The translations under genes were made by a program, and so were the position numbers. Source: Anagrus nilaparvatae (taxonomy: Eukaryota; Arthropoda; Insecta; Hymenoptera; Mymaridae). Taken from it: a stretch of DNA of 64,000 nucleotides. Shown piece by piece: positions 32,543-44,959 of this stretch. Position 1 is the stretch's first letter. The number at the start of each line of letters is the position of its first letter. Location of the stretch: positions 496,001 through 560,000 of the forward strand of contig JAKSXM010000228.1 in assembly GCA_022575985.1 (NCBI GenBank), given 5' to 3'. A model generated the notes under the pieces. It was not told the DNA's origin. It did no database searches and saw nothing but the letters and a program-made list of their open reading frames with translations.

Positions 32543-35500
32543 TTAGTACCCAGAAGATTTTGCTTTAAGAGCATTACTATATAATTCTGCCGCACTAATA
32601 ACCGATAATTTTTTTTTATTAACTTCAAAAGCTCTGTTTTCTAACAAGCGATTTTTTGAAGGTATAAAAATATTATTTTTAATACATAAACTTATCAAAT
32701 TATTCCAATTTTCATCAACCATTAAAACTTCAGCATTGCCCAATATAATTAAAAGTGCTTTAGCTCGAGTAATAGCAACATTTAATCGTTTAGGATTTGA
32801 CAAAAATCCAATATGTTTTTGATTGTTATTTTCAAAAATCGTATTTCTTACTGCTGATAAAATTATAATATCTTTTTCTCTTCCTTGATATAATCCAACA
32901 GTTCCAATGTCAATATCTGTGTAACCCAAATAATCAAAGGCACTTTTCATCCTGTTAGATTGTGATTTAAATGGAGTCACAATACCAATATTTTCTTGTT
33001 TAACTTTATTATCAGAATCAATTTTATATCCTAATAAATCTTGGATGCATTCAATTGCTTTTTTTATTTCATTTTCATTGTAAGAACTACCAAAAAAAAA
33101 TATTTTTTAAAATTGGAAATATTTGTTCAAATTATTTGATAAATATTTTAATACCTGTTACAATCTTTCTCTTCTTCACCAACAATATCACAAAAAATTA
33201 TAGGATTTTTTTTCCTAACAAGACCATCCCAGTTCTCTAATTTAAGTGTATCTTTACCTCCAAGATATTTTAATTCATTTTCATAAAATAATTTATTTGA
33301 CATTGAAATTATACTTGGATGACTCCGATAGTTGTTTAGTAATTTTGTGATAAATTTTTTGTTATACTTATTGGACAAAACATTTTTTTTATAGATGTCA
33401 TAAGTCAGCAATCTTTCCAATAATGATGTGTCTGTGTATTTGCAAGTTCACATAAAAATATATATTTTGTTAAAAGTTTTTATGCAAATTTTCATACCTA
33501 AAATAGATTCTGCCAAATTAGATTTTATCACGGGACCTAACTGTAATGGATCTCCAGATAATATTATGCATGTCTTCTTAGATGTTTCATCTCCTGAGTC
33601 ATTTTTATAACAAAGATTCAATGGTATAATAGCATCGGGTTCTGAGGCCTGTCCTGCTTCGTCTAAAAATATGTATTCAAATTTCGCAGAAGTAGGTACA
33701 ATTCTAAAAATTTAAATAATTATTATCAAGTAAAGAGCATTTAACTAGTTTTTATAATAATTTTTAAAAAAGTTTTAAATTTTAAGAATCCAAACTTACT
33801 TTGTACAAGTGCACAGAGTGCAAATGATTATATTTTTTTGTTTGACTAAATCTTCAATATTTTCCGCTTTACGCCTAAAAAATGAAAAAAAGAGCGAATA
33901 TTTTATTAAAACGTAAAAATTTCATATTACATCTATCAAAATGAATTATCCTATAAATCTCCAAATCAAATATTTTAAGTCCACTTGACACTAAGCCCCT
34001 GAAAATGTAAATTTTTCAACCCCCCTCACCACATTGACGGCCTATTTTCAAAAGCCCTCCTTAAAAATTGTGCATTTTTAAATATTTACAGCGCCAAAAT
34101 CAAAATCAAACTCGGCTTTTGGCTCGGCGTTAGCGATACACTTTCTAGTTCTATCCAGCTGGGTTCTAAAACTAGCAATTGACTCGCTAACGCTGTGCCA
34201 TAAGCTGAATCTGATTCTGATCGGGGATTAAGTAGTTTTATCATTGTGAATGGAAAATACCGGTTTATGCATTTCTATGAAAAAAGAGCCTATATTTTTT
34301 ATAATTTAATCGGACATTCACTAGCAACTCTACCATATATTATAAATATAAACCTATTAATTAATATTAAATAAATTGATCCAAAAATTTTCTTTTTAAT
34401 TTTTAAATATTTAGATTTTTTAATGTTTTGCTTACTTTGATTTAGAAGAGCTATAGAGTCGATAAATAGTTTCGTTAATCAAGCTACCATATTTTTTTAA
34501 ATTTTCTGTAACATTATCAGCTGCAGCATTAGTGGGTGCACAAACTAAAATTGAAGTGTCTTGTTTGTTAAGCCAAATCTGTAAAAAATGTTAAATTTAG
34601 TTTAACTATAATAAAATTCAACTAAAATTTTTTTGCGAAAAATAGTTTTTCTTTAAAATTGCAGAAGAAAGCAAAAAATGCAAAAAAAGCGTTGTAATTT
34701 ACTTATATTTTTTACCTGATAAATGGCTTCAACAATTGTAGCTGTTTTTCCTGTTCCAGGTGGTCCAAATAAAATGTATGGATATGGATAAGAACTTTTA
34801 TTAAATATGTTTTGAATTGCTTGCATTTGTTCTAAGTTTGTTCCTATATTTTTATTAAACCAACTGCAAAGAACAATAAATTTATCAGCAATTTATTGCA
34901 TGTATGTTAGGATTTTTTAAATGCACAAACTTACATAAATTCAGAACGGTCATTTATTCTATTATAAGAACCATATCCTACAGTTGATATATTTTTAGGA
35001 AAAATTCTACTTAATTGATTAGTATCCATAATTGACAATGCATAGTGGCTACATTGAAATGGGTAGGAATGAAACTTCACACTGAGAATTTTGTATTTGT
35101 TGTCAATAATAGAATTGAAAATTTGTTGAAATTTACTGCAATAAAACATAAATTATAAATTATACAGATTAAAAGGGAAAAATATATAAGGCAAAATTCA
35201 TCGAATTCACAAATTTCAGAGTCTTTAGTCTCAAACTGCTCAATCTTATCCTATATCCAAGCAAACTTTTCATGTATTTCTCAAGTTTTCGAAATATCCT
35301 TAAAAATCTTAAACTGAAAAAAAATCTGGTTGTGGAAATCAGATTTTGGCAAACAGATTTTTTTTACCAGTTTAAACTGTTGCAAATTTCGCAAAACAAC
35401 AGTAAAAGTTTTGAAAAATTGCATCAAAAATTAATTAAAAAAAATTAACTTTCGCTTTTTTCTTTGCTTTTTATTGGACTTGAGAATACTCAAAATAACA

Positions 35501-36540
35501 CGTGTTTCTAGGAGGCCTTCAAAAAAAACTTAATTTTTCCTTTAAAATAAAAATAAAAAAATACAAATTGTCAAAAGCATTTATTATTTAAAAAAAAGGA
35601 CACTAGAATTTGGTAAAAATTTATATTTTCGAAGCATCGACCCCCTATTATTTCCAACCCTTGAGCCGATTTTAAAAGGACGTGAATATTTCACGAGGCC
35701 TCATTAAAGCTTAAAAAAATTTATATTTATCAACTTATATGAAATAGCTATTTATTAAACAATTGATAAAATATTGGTTTCGGCTTATTTGCATGCAGTT
35801 GTATGCACAATCGAGCGTAGCGAGCGAGTGCAGACAGCATGCAAAAGTCGAACCCTATATTTTGTCCCGTATTCTAAAATATAGTTTTACATATAATGGG
35901 CAAAAAATCCATCTCCCTAGGGTAGAAAATAGGCTTTTTTTGCCCTAGATATGTAAAAAAAATTAATTGCTTACCGAATATTTCTTGTAAAAACTACCAT
36001 ATGATCAACTTCAGTTTTGTAAATCTGCATTTTACAAACAATTGAACAATTTCTGTGCTTTACATCAATTTCATCCAAACAAAATTCATTAAGATCATGA
36101 AATTTTTTATTATCAACTGTTAATTTAAACAATTTTTTATCTTTTATAAAATTATCATCATCAAAATTATTTTCTATTTCCACAATATTGACATCACATT
36201 TAAAAGCTGCACAATCCATTTTACTTTTATGTTCTTCGATGTACAAACCAATAGAAATGATTTCTTCATAATTACTCATTGAAAGTTCAACTTTATCATA
36301 TTTTTTCAACAATTCAATTATTTTTTTATAAAATCTTTGATCTTCTCTTTCTTTGGCGTCGGTAATAATATAATCGTATGATTTTGAGTTATAATATTCA
36401 TCGGTTAATAAATTATTTAAGGTTTTTGGGATTTCAAATTCTGGCAGCTTAAATTTTTTTTTATTTTTTGATGTTTTATTATTCTTTATTAATAAACTTC
36501 TGAATGCATTAATATATCTTTCGTACTCTTCTTCGTTCAT
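32543..36540 (-). CDS. MOV10/Armitage-type SF1 RNA helicase, paralogue B (eight exons, 719 aa)
   Basis: Second UPF1-like superfamily 1 RNA helicase of the MOV10 branch. Exons, 5' to 3': 36540-35975, 35135-34935, 34863-34716, 34578-34436, 33874-33800, 33703-33498, 33431-33155, 33086-32543; the 2160 nt form one uninterrupted frame and every intron is GT-AG. Motifs: Walker A GPPGTGKT at residues 289-296, DEAGQASEP from 392, GDPLQLGP and NYRSHP in exons 6 and 7, QGRE and VAITRAKA in exon 8. Exon boundaries and phases match paralogue A one for one, so the pair arose by duplication of the whole gene. The N-terminal ~190 residues are diverged and acidic; the C terminus is short, lacking the repeat tail and CaaX-like end of A. 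MOV10 relatives act in small-RNA pathways and virus or transposon control; a role here is inference. A hairpin sequence lies in intron 4. Confidence 0.9.
34096..34225. repeat. ~130-bp hairpin (MITE-like) in helicase B intron 4
   Basis: Inverted arms: ATCAAAATCAAACTCGGCTT, GGCTCGGCGTTAGCGA and CTTTCTAGTT on the left pair with CTAGCAATTGACTCGCTAAC, GCTGTGCCATAAGC and TGAATCTGATTCTGAT on the right. Arms are GC-richer than the intron. No clean target duplication was found. Confidence 0.6.
35745..35895. repeat. hairpin repeat with CGAGCGTAGCGAGCGAGTGCAG centre (shortened here), copy 2
   Basis: Lies in intron 1 of helicase B. It shares AATAGCTATTTATTAAACAA at its left edge with the copy at 39412 and the GTAGCGAGCGAGTGCAGACA core with the copy at 31772. 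The inner arms GCATGCAGTTGTATGCAC and GTGCAGACAGCATGC pair imperfectly. Confidence 0.6.
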
Positions 36541-37470
36541 GATTAAAGAATAGACACAAAATAATTTAATTAAATAATTAGTTTTAAAATTAACTTTTCC
36601 AAATTTATAATTATTAATAAAATAAAAATTTTCTGTTAAGTCCGTGGACAGATTGTTTCACTTCACTGTTTAAAAACACACTGAGTAAATAATATCGTTT
36701 CAGACACATTAAAAATAAATTTGTATACCATAAAAAAAATTTTATCTGATTTTTTTAAAGTTAATTTATTTAGTATATTAGATTTAATTTCTTGAGATTA
36801 TTTTTTTATATAAACAAAAGTGTCATATTATATCCAAATACCTAATACATGAAACAGAATTCGTTAGTTGATTCCACGAAAGAAACTTCGTTTTATTAAA
36901 AGTCACTTTATTCAAAATAGGTTCATTAATATAGCATGTGTGTATTACTCATAATTGTTTAACATTCCTTCAGTGCTTTTTTTGTAAGCAAGCCCATGCA
37001 CAGTATAAAATTCAATCAATAAAAAATAAAAATAATACGCACACTTTGTATTTGTAGACGTAGACCTTTTTTTGCCGCCCATTAAATTTTTTTTTTTTTT
37101 TTTTTTTTAATATGAAATTTGTTTTTACCAAAAATGGTCCAATTGTTCACAATAAGAATTTTTGGATTATTTTTTATTGCTTCTTAGAAATTATTATAAT
37201 GGACAACTGAAGATTTTCCGATGAAAGCAGATATCATATTTATGTTTAATGACTTGGAAAACTCAAGTAACAGATAAAAATAGATAATCCATAAAAATCT
37301 TAAAAATTAAAAAAAAAACGACTTGAAAATTCCTATTGTAGGCTTTATGGATCACTTATAAGCAAAAAAAAGTGACTACTAAATAATAGGGACACGTAGT
37401 TTCTAATTTTCTTTTAATTATTAATTAAATGCTAATTTTTGTTTACATATTTTAAATATATGGGAATACA
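36541..37470. other. 5' flank of helicase B, no features recognised
   Basis: AT-rich, with a poly-T run of about 26 bases at 37087-37112. The helicase promoter must lie here or in the first hundreds of bases, but no motif can be told apart from background. Confidence 0.35.
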
Positions 37471-37472
37471 TA

Positions 37473-38289
37473 TGGGCGATTCTTTCTCAATCCAGTAACC
37501 CCCCAAAAAAGGAGAAAACTTAAAAGGATTTTGGTCATTGCCAGGAAAAGGGTCTAGCTGTTTATTCTCGTTGGTGCTCGCGTTGGTGTAAATTAACTGT
37601 GTAAATCTAAAGTGTGCATTTTAGATGCTGAGCTGTAGATATCTCTGACTCTACAGATCCAAAATAAAAATATTTTAGTGCAAAATATCAGTCTTTTGAT
37701 ACATAATAAGGGTGTCAAATTGCAGGGAATAGTTTCGGATTTAGCAATTGAAGGGATTATTTTGAAACTTTTGATCCATTTATTTAAGAGAATTAATATT
37801 CGAAAATCGCTTAATCCGAAACTTCTCAATAAAATCCTTTACCATTTGCCTTAGGATTTTATTCAACACTTATTATATATTTTTAAAGAGCGATTTTGCG
37901 CTATAACTTTTTTATTTTGTAACCATAGTCCCAGAGATATCATCCGTCAAAGTAGCTGTTTTTTACCCATTTTTTAAAACTAAACAGTTGCAACAAAACT
38001 ATTTAAAGAATCAACGAATTAGCACGCAGATGGTTTTAAATGACAACTTTTAAATAAAAAAATTTTATAATTTACCGTTAACCTACTTTTATTTCGACTT
38101 TTCTGATATTTAAGTAAATGTCAACCTACCACTGCTCTGCGCCTAAAATGGGCACTATATACTTACAGAGTTGAAAAGGCCAATGAGAATAAAAAACTAG
38201 ACCTTTTTCTTATCAATTTGAAAAAACCAAAATCTTTTAAAGTTGCTTCGATTTTTAGATAGGTGGCTGGCTTGAGAAAGAATCGCCCA
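37473..38289. mobile_element. 817-bp foldback element, ends TGGGCGATTCTTTCTCAA, TSD TA
   Basis: The ends TGGGCGATTCTTTCTCAA and TTGAGAAAGAATCGCCCA are perfect inverted repeats, bordered by TA on both sides (37471-37472 and 38290-38291). The similarity of the arms continues inward for about 110 bp (GATTTTGGT..., GGTCTAG...TTTATTCTC). A TA target duplication fits Tc1/mariner-type insertion. No transposase is encoded. Confidence 0.8.
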
Positions 38290-38291
38290 TA

Positions 38292-39411
38292 TATTAAAAA
38301 CTTATGGTCATAATATTGTGTTTTTTCTGAAAAAAAGTATAGAAGAAATAAAAGAATTAAATAATTAAATAAAATTCATTGATTCTATAAGCTTTAAATG
38401 CTGAGATAACCAATCAATTAAAAAACAACGATTATAAGTATACTTTTTTGTGTCTAAAATTTTTTAAGTAAAATATTTTTTGTTTTAAAATTACAATTAG
38501 ATAATTAAATTATAATTACTAAAGAAAAATTAGTAATAAAATTTAATCAACATTAAAAGTTTTCAAATCAAGTTAAGAAAATATAATATATTAAAAAAGT
38601 ATAATAATACAAACTAAGGGTAGAAATAAAGGGAAGGGAGTCGTCCAAGTAGGTATACCTCATTACACATTAATGATATTCAGTTTATTCATATTGAGAG
38701 ATTTAATTTATTCAAATAGTCACATGCAGTATTAGGGAACTATAAAAAACATAAAATTCATTTCATTATATTTTAAATATAAAAAAAAAAAATAAACAAA
38801 AGATCATGAATAAGTATAGGGTTTCAAAAAAGATATCCTGAGGTTTTATTATTCGCAGATGTTTTCAATACCTTACGCATGTATGTATAAAAGTTTTATA
38901 GATGTCCTAAAGATGATTCAATTGGACATCTAAAACATACATTATATCAGGAGAACAAGAAGTGAAAGTTAGTTTAGTGTAAACTAAAAAAGGAATTTTT
39001 AAGAAATTTAATTGGCAAGCGTTATAATTATGTTTATTTTAATTCGATACTCGAAATTTACAAGTATAATTGCAATATAAATATTAATTGTAGTATGTTC
39101 GAGTCAACTTTTTAAAATTTATATAATTGTTTAATTTGCAATAATTTTTTTATTGAAAATGAAATCTTTGAATGAGTTAAAATTTGTTTCTCAAATATTG
39201 AGAAACATTTTTTGTACAAATAATTGAAAAATTCTTTTTATTATTCAATAATTAATCAATTTTTAATTTTCCAAAAAAATAATCCACATAATAATATATG
39301 GGTTCTTATAAAGCTTAGTTTCGTTCCCTAAACAATGTGTATTAATTTCCTCCCAACAAAAAAAAACATTTCCCTTCTTGAATTCTCTTAGGCGTTTTCT
39401 TGTCACTGGAA
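38292..39411. other. gene-free spacer
   Basis: AT-rich DNA without recognisable genes or repeats. Confidence 0.35.
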
Positions 39412-39705
39412 AAGAAATAGCTATTTATCAAACAAGGAGAAAAATAAGATTTGATTTTCAATGCAGTTCTGTCGTACAGATTAAAACCTCCCTATGTCTA
39501 TTTTTATGAAAAATGAGATATGTATACGGGGTTAATGGTCGCGAAATTATCTATCAGATGGTGCAAATAATTTTTTCTTATCACTTCTAATTTGCAAACG
39601 AAATCGTTAAAAATTATAGATTTACTCTGTTTAGGGCAGAGTTGTATACTACTCGAGCGAGCGAGTGCAGATATCATTGAAAGTGAAATCCACTTGTTTT
39701 CTCCG
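39412..39705. repeat. hairpin repeat with CGAGCGAGCGAGTGCAG centre, copy 3 (interrupted)
   Basis: Left part matches copy 2 (GAAATAGCTATTTATCAAACAA) and continues to TTTTCAATGCAGTTCTGTCG. The right part resumes at TACTACTCGAGCGAGCGAG and TGCAGATATCATTGAAAGTG. About 160 bp between them have no counterpart in the other copies and look like an insertion. Confidence 0.55.
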
Positions 39706-41111
39706 AGAGAGCAACAATCGTGACACATATCATGTATAAAAATCTTAGTAACTTTTGTTTTTTTAACTGCCAATTTATTTAAAAACAATTATACATGTTT
39801 GAGAACATCGAAATTGGTAACGTTAACTATTTTTTTATAAATATCTCGATAAATATGCGAATTTCCTTTAAATTTTAATTTTTTATACCCATAGTATAAA
39901 AAGATTGAATTTAAAAAATTATAAACAAATTATGATTGCAAAACAAGAATTAATATAATTTTTACTTTGATAAAGATTTTAAATTTCAAAACTATTTTTA
40001 TAATAAAACACAGCTGTTCAGTATTGTGTTTTATCATAATAGGTATTTCTACGTTTCACCTTCGTTCTTTATGTTCTCCTAATACAAAATTGTCGAAAAA
40101 ATTACTACTAGCTATCAATTTGAGGATTTAATTTACACGTGCGGGATTAGGACGTCCATACAGGACAACTTTCGTTTATTACGAGTTAGAGTTGTTGCTT
40201 TTTTTTACTCTCCTCATACTTTAGATCGTTCACGTGCGGAAGATTTTATTCTGAATGAAGTATGCGCGCCTTGTCTTTTTGATAGATGTTTGCTTTTCAC
40301 TGCACTAATATAAGTTAAAAAATTATAAATAGGAAAATCTGATAATTTTACTCAAATTCGATTTTAAACTTGGCATAATGGTTTTTTGAGTCATTTTCGA
40401 CCATCAATCATTTTTGTTAGAAAATGTTGAAAGCAAGAAATTGACCGTATAGCTTGGAACAAATTTACATTTCTATTTATTTATTTTGGTAGCACTAAAG
40501 TAATGCAATAATAGAAAATCTTTGGGTGTAACTCCCTGAAAATAAACTAATTTTTATCCAGATTTTGAGCAATAAAAAAAGGAAAAATTAGCTGTCAACT
40601 ATTGAACTAACTTTTCACCAATTTTTTGTATCTTAAATTGTTTGAAAATTGGGTTGATTTATCACTTCTCTAGATAATTTTTAGTAAATTACTGAAAACT
40701 GAGTTTTCATATGCAAAACCATAAAAAACTTGCTTAAATTAATAAAAGAAATAATTAAACTTGTTTCTTGAAAAATGGATCCTTTATTTTTGAAGAAAAT
40801 ATAAAACATTTTGAGACTGTATAAACTAAATAAATATATCTAATAAAAGAATATATTATTTGCTATTATAATCTTCCTATATGTCATGTTCCCCTGTTAC
40901 AATTTTAAAGATAAGAGCATGCTAAGTTCTCTTTGGGGACATCTTCAGACTATTGGAACTACTCGAATTTTATACTTTCCTGATATTCGCAGAGCTGTTT
41001 TTTTTTTAAATGTATGCTAAAACTAGTTTTTTACGGTTTATACTTTTTTTTCAACTTTTATTTTACACACAATGAATCTCAAAGAAAGGCAGTTAATATC
41101 GATTTTTGTAG
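39706..41111. other. gene-free spacer with a copy of the 45-kb inverted-repeat arm
   Basis: The stretch at about 40030-40130 (TCTACGTTTCACC, then TTATGTTCTCCTAATACAAA) matches the arms of the inverted repeat at 44960-45800. The rest is unremarkable. Confidence 0.4.
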
Positions 41112-41692
41112 TTAACTATCATGTATGGATGGACGGCTATCATCATGTATGGATGGTCCGATTTCATTATCAACACATGCATGTAATTGACAATCTTCTG
41201 TGTGACCTGAATAGAATAATTTTTTATTATTAGAAATAAGTATTTGACATTTAATTATAAAAATCAGGATTTTACCTTCTTCAACACAGTTTTTAATTAC
41301 TTGAACAATTATTTTATTGTCTTTTTTATATTCTGCACCAAGAGGTGTTTCTAATGACGAGTATTTTGAAATTATCTTAAAAAAAAAATTAAATTTTTTA
41401 TTGCTACTGCAATTTATGAAAAAAAAATTATTATTTTACTATACTTACATCCAAAACTGCATTAAATAGGCATCCATTATAACAATTTCCTGAATTTTCT
41501 TCATATTTTCCATAACATTTAGCAGACATTATTCGCGATTCTGATATCATCTGCTCATTTCCATTCTGTACAAACAAACAAAATTTTGATTGAAATTTTA
41601 ATTTATTTAAAAAGTTACTATTTAATTTTTACCATTGCTGCACAAACAAAAATTAATGTAAAAAACGTAAAAACTGCCACAGAAAAATTCAT
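41112..41692 (-). CDS. small secreted six-cysteine protein, odorant-binding-protein-like
   Basis: Four exons, 5' to 3': 41692-41633, 41565-41449, 41375-41276, 41206-41112, joining to 123 aa. The first exon encodes a clear signal peptide (MNFSVAVFTFFTLIFVCAAM), so the product is secreted. The mature part has six cysteines, in the order C, C-x3-C (CYNGC), C, C-x8-C and C-x4-C (DCQLHAC). Six cysteines with a C-x3-C pair, small size and secretion recall insect PBP/GOBP odorant-binding proteins, which carry hydrophobic ligands and in parasitoids also occur in venom. However, the last spacing is four residues instead of the usual eight and the first is short, so this would be an atypical member. 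The C terminus carries a small repeat (PSIHDD, PSIHDS) from a duplicated ~20-bp segment. All introns are GT-AG and short. Not covered by a long single open frame. Confidence 0.75.
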
Positions 41693-42185
41693 TTTAAAAT
41701 TTTTTAAAGTTCGTTTTTGAAAGAATTTTTTTACACTAAATGTCTGAAAACTATTATTTTATTAATTTTCTTCGTTTTATCTCTACGTCATACGTGCTAA
41801 AAATAATTATCGTATAGACGCAAGAAAAATACATTTATAAAAAATTTTTTAATTTATTTAATAGAGTCGTTTGTTAAAAGGAAACATAAATTAATTTTAT
41901 TGTTTTATAAAAAAAATTTTTTTTGAAGCTTTAATTTAATTACTGATAATATTTTGTTGAAAAAAATCTTATTATAATTCAACAATGAATTTAGGTTCAG
42001 AGAATAAATTTATTTTCAAAAAATGGAAGTCAAAAAATGATTCAACTTTTATGTTATTTAAATTTTTTAAATAAAATTTCCTTATAATTTTATTTATTGT
42101 GTGTTTTCCTTGAATTGTTAATTTCCTGAAGTATTAAAATTTAAATATTTGAAAGCGATAAGATTTTGTTCATATAAATACTATG
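41693..42185. other. 5' flank of the small secreted protein gene
   Basis: AT-rich; no features recognised. Confidence 0.3.
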
Positions 42186-42422
42186 CACGCATACAAAAAA
42201 TTAGTATATTTAACTAAAATTACGATGTTCTTTACTAAATTCAGTTTGGTTAAAAGTCACTATAAATTATTAATAAAATTTACTGATAAAATTTTTTTAT
42301 AAAACTAAAACCTCTATTTTTTTAGTAACATTTACTAATTTTTTGGTTGAATTTACCAATCTATATTAATTTGTTTTTACTAAATTTCTATAGGTTAATT
42401 TTACTATTATATTTTTCGCGTG
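42186..42422. mobile_element. 237-bp MITE, second copy of the CACGCATACA family
   Basis: It aligns along its whole length with 21984-22228, beginning CACGCATACAAAAAATTAG and ending in TTTTTCGCGTG. Left flank is TG, right flank is TC, so a target duplication is not evident here. Confidence 0.8.
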
Positions 42423-42759
42423 TCTTTTTTGACATTATTTGAATTATAGGTATAATATTTCTAGATATCTTCCAAGCGTGCTTCCAAGTCAAGCCTTCTT
42501 GATCGGTAATTTTTGAACAAAAATTTGGGTTTTTGTGCAGGTCCAGCAACGCACATTATAAAATTTTGGTTTTATTATAATATTGTCTTAAATGTAACCT
42601 TATTAATGATTGTTACCTTTTGTTGTTAATTTTTTTTAATTCAAATTAAAAAAATTATTTACTAATTTTAAGGAAGCAATTTTTTGCAGAAGTTGTTGCT
42701 AAAAAATGTTAAATACATATAATCAAAGACACATTCATAAAAAATATAATCGGGGTTAT

Positions 42760-44275
42760 TTTGTCTTATAAATCAAAGCGAGAATTATTCATACGCAGCG
42801 TATTAGGAAAGCAAGAAGGCACAAGAAGTTTTACTAAAGTATATAAAAAATAAGTTCCCAAATGAAAAATTAGTGGAACATATGTTATTTTTGTATTAGG
42901 ACTTCATAAGTAATAATGATGAATTATTTTTTTTAGAAAAGAAATATCTTTTCAAAAATTTAATGCGCGCATGTAATTTAATTTCTCTTGAAAACACCAT
43001 TACCTTGTATATTTGTGAAATGCTATTTTTTCAATATGGTTTGCTAGATGATATGCAAATTTGGGTTATTGGGACAAGTTTTGGGGTAAAATACCCCTAA
43101 ATGTTAAAATATTGAGAAAAAAACGTTGAAAATTTTTTTTTTAATTCTTGATTTGTAACCGAAAAAGTAGACATAGAAAACTTTGAAAAAACAATTTTAA
43201 ATCATTTCTTCCAGTATTTTAAAGGGTAGTTTTCATCCTAATAGGGGTGAAACCTTTTTTATTGTCATATAAATGTTTCTACTTTTTCGGTTACAAATCA
43301 AAAACTTTGAAAAAAAAATGTCACTAAGTTTTTTTTCTGTATTTCAACATTTAGGATTTTTTCAACATTTTTTTTATATATATTTATGAATATCTTGATT
43401 CCACAATAAAGTGCAAAAAATATGATTACCACGTAATTTATTCTTATTTTGGGCCAGTTTTCACTCCTTAAAATTTAGCCCTAATAATCCAAATTTAACA
43501 CATTATACAGTAAATTCTATAATTTGTTAAATAATTTTGAAAAAATAGTATTTGTTTGACCGTTTTAGTTTTAGTTACAAAATAGTGCAAAAAACTCCTT
43601 AAAAAAGAGGTCTTTTTAGCTAAGTTAAGGGTGTTCTCTTATTTTCTAGCTACTTTGGACCCCAGATTCAGATTCAACCACTTAAAAACCTATAGTAAAC
43701 CTTTTCATAAGTTAAGGGTTCCAAGAATTCGCCGAGAATTTAAATTGAAACGTGTTTTTCAAAATCGGAATACTATACATATTTTCAAATTTTTATGAAT
43801 AAAATCTTAGCTAACTATTTTTCTACAAATTATATAAAATTAAAAAATATTTTGCACTTCTTTTGCTGAATCCAAATTTGCTATTAGTTTTTTGAAAAAC
43901 CTTGAGAAAAATCGGAAAAATCATCGAAAGTGATTTTTTTTAATTGACTTAAATTATTTATTATTCCAGGTTAAATTTTTTTGGAAAAATAATTTTTAAA
44001 AAGCGGAAAATGTATTTTGTTTTTCTGTATCAATGCATGCATAAAATAAAATTTTTGAGATTATTTTCTAAAATAATATTTTGGATATTAACTCCCCTCA
44101 CTCTATGAAGTCCTAATACAAAAATAAGACAGGTTTCACCACCTACTTTTTGAGATTATGACACGGATTATGACTATTTGGGAATTTTTTTAAATTCATA
44201 GTTAAACTTCTTGTATCTTTTTACTTTCCCAATATGTTGCGTTGAATAAATCTTACTCCGATTTTTGGTTAATTG
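42760..44275. mobile_element. ~1.5-kb imperfect palindrome (foldback element)
   Basis: Arms pair across about 1.5 kb: CGCAGCGTATTAGGAAAG (42795) with CTTTCCCAATATGTTGCG (44232), TTTTTGTATTAGGACTTCAT (42890) with ATGAAGTCCTAATACAAAAA (44106), and an inner pair TTGATTTGTAACCGAAAAAG (43148) with CTTTTTCGGTTACAAATCAA (43278). Other paired blocks lie between them. The TGTATTAGGACT word resembles the GTATTAGGAGCACA arm of the next inverted repeat. No coding capacity. Confidence 0.75.
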
Positions 44276-44959
44276 TTGACTTTACACGCGCGCGAGTTAT
44301 TCTATTTTAAAAGGTATATAAAAAATAAATTTTTAATTTTTTTATAAAAACTGCTGTAAAAATGACTTTTAGGTGACGTCCTAATTACTCCCAACTGCTC
44401 CCATTGATTTAAACAATTAAATATTAACATTGATTTTTTTAGACTTTAACTAAATTTTTGAATAAATTTTTTGAATTCAAAAAGCAGTTGTTATATTGAA
44501 ACCTTTTAACCTAGAACCTTAAAAATTGGCTAAATATCATATTTTAATCATAAAATAATTTGTTAACATACTGAATCTAGTCGAAAATCGATTTTTCTCA
44601 AAATCCAAGGTTACCCATCTTATAGTTCATACACAATGTAAAAGACAGGATTGCTAAAAGGAGACAAATTCTAATAATTTTTCATATTTGAACATTTTTT
44701 TCAAATTTTTGGAATAATATCAATACTTGTACTCTCAGTTCCGTTAAAAAACATTTGATAAGTTGAAAAAACTTTAGATTATTTGGAATTTTTTTACTTT
44801 AAATATTATCTGAATGAAAATTCATTGAAAATTCGAAACTTCTATATTTATATAAAATTTTCTGAAATATAAATTTTCTCATAAAGTTTTTTATTAAAAA
44901 TTTTATTTGGTATTTTCTTATTTGTATGTTTATTGACCGCACTAAACATAAATGAATCA

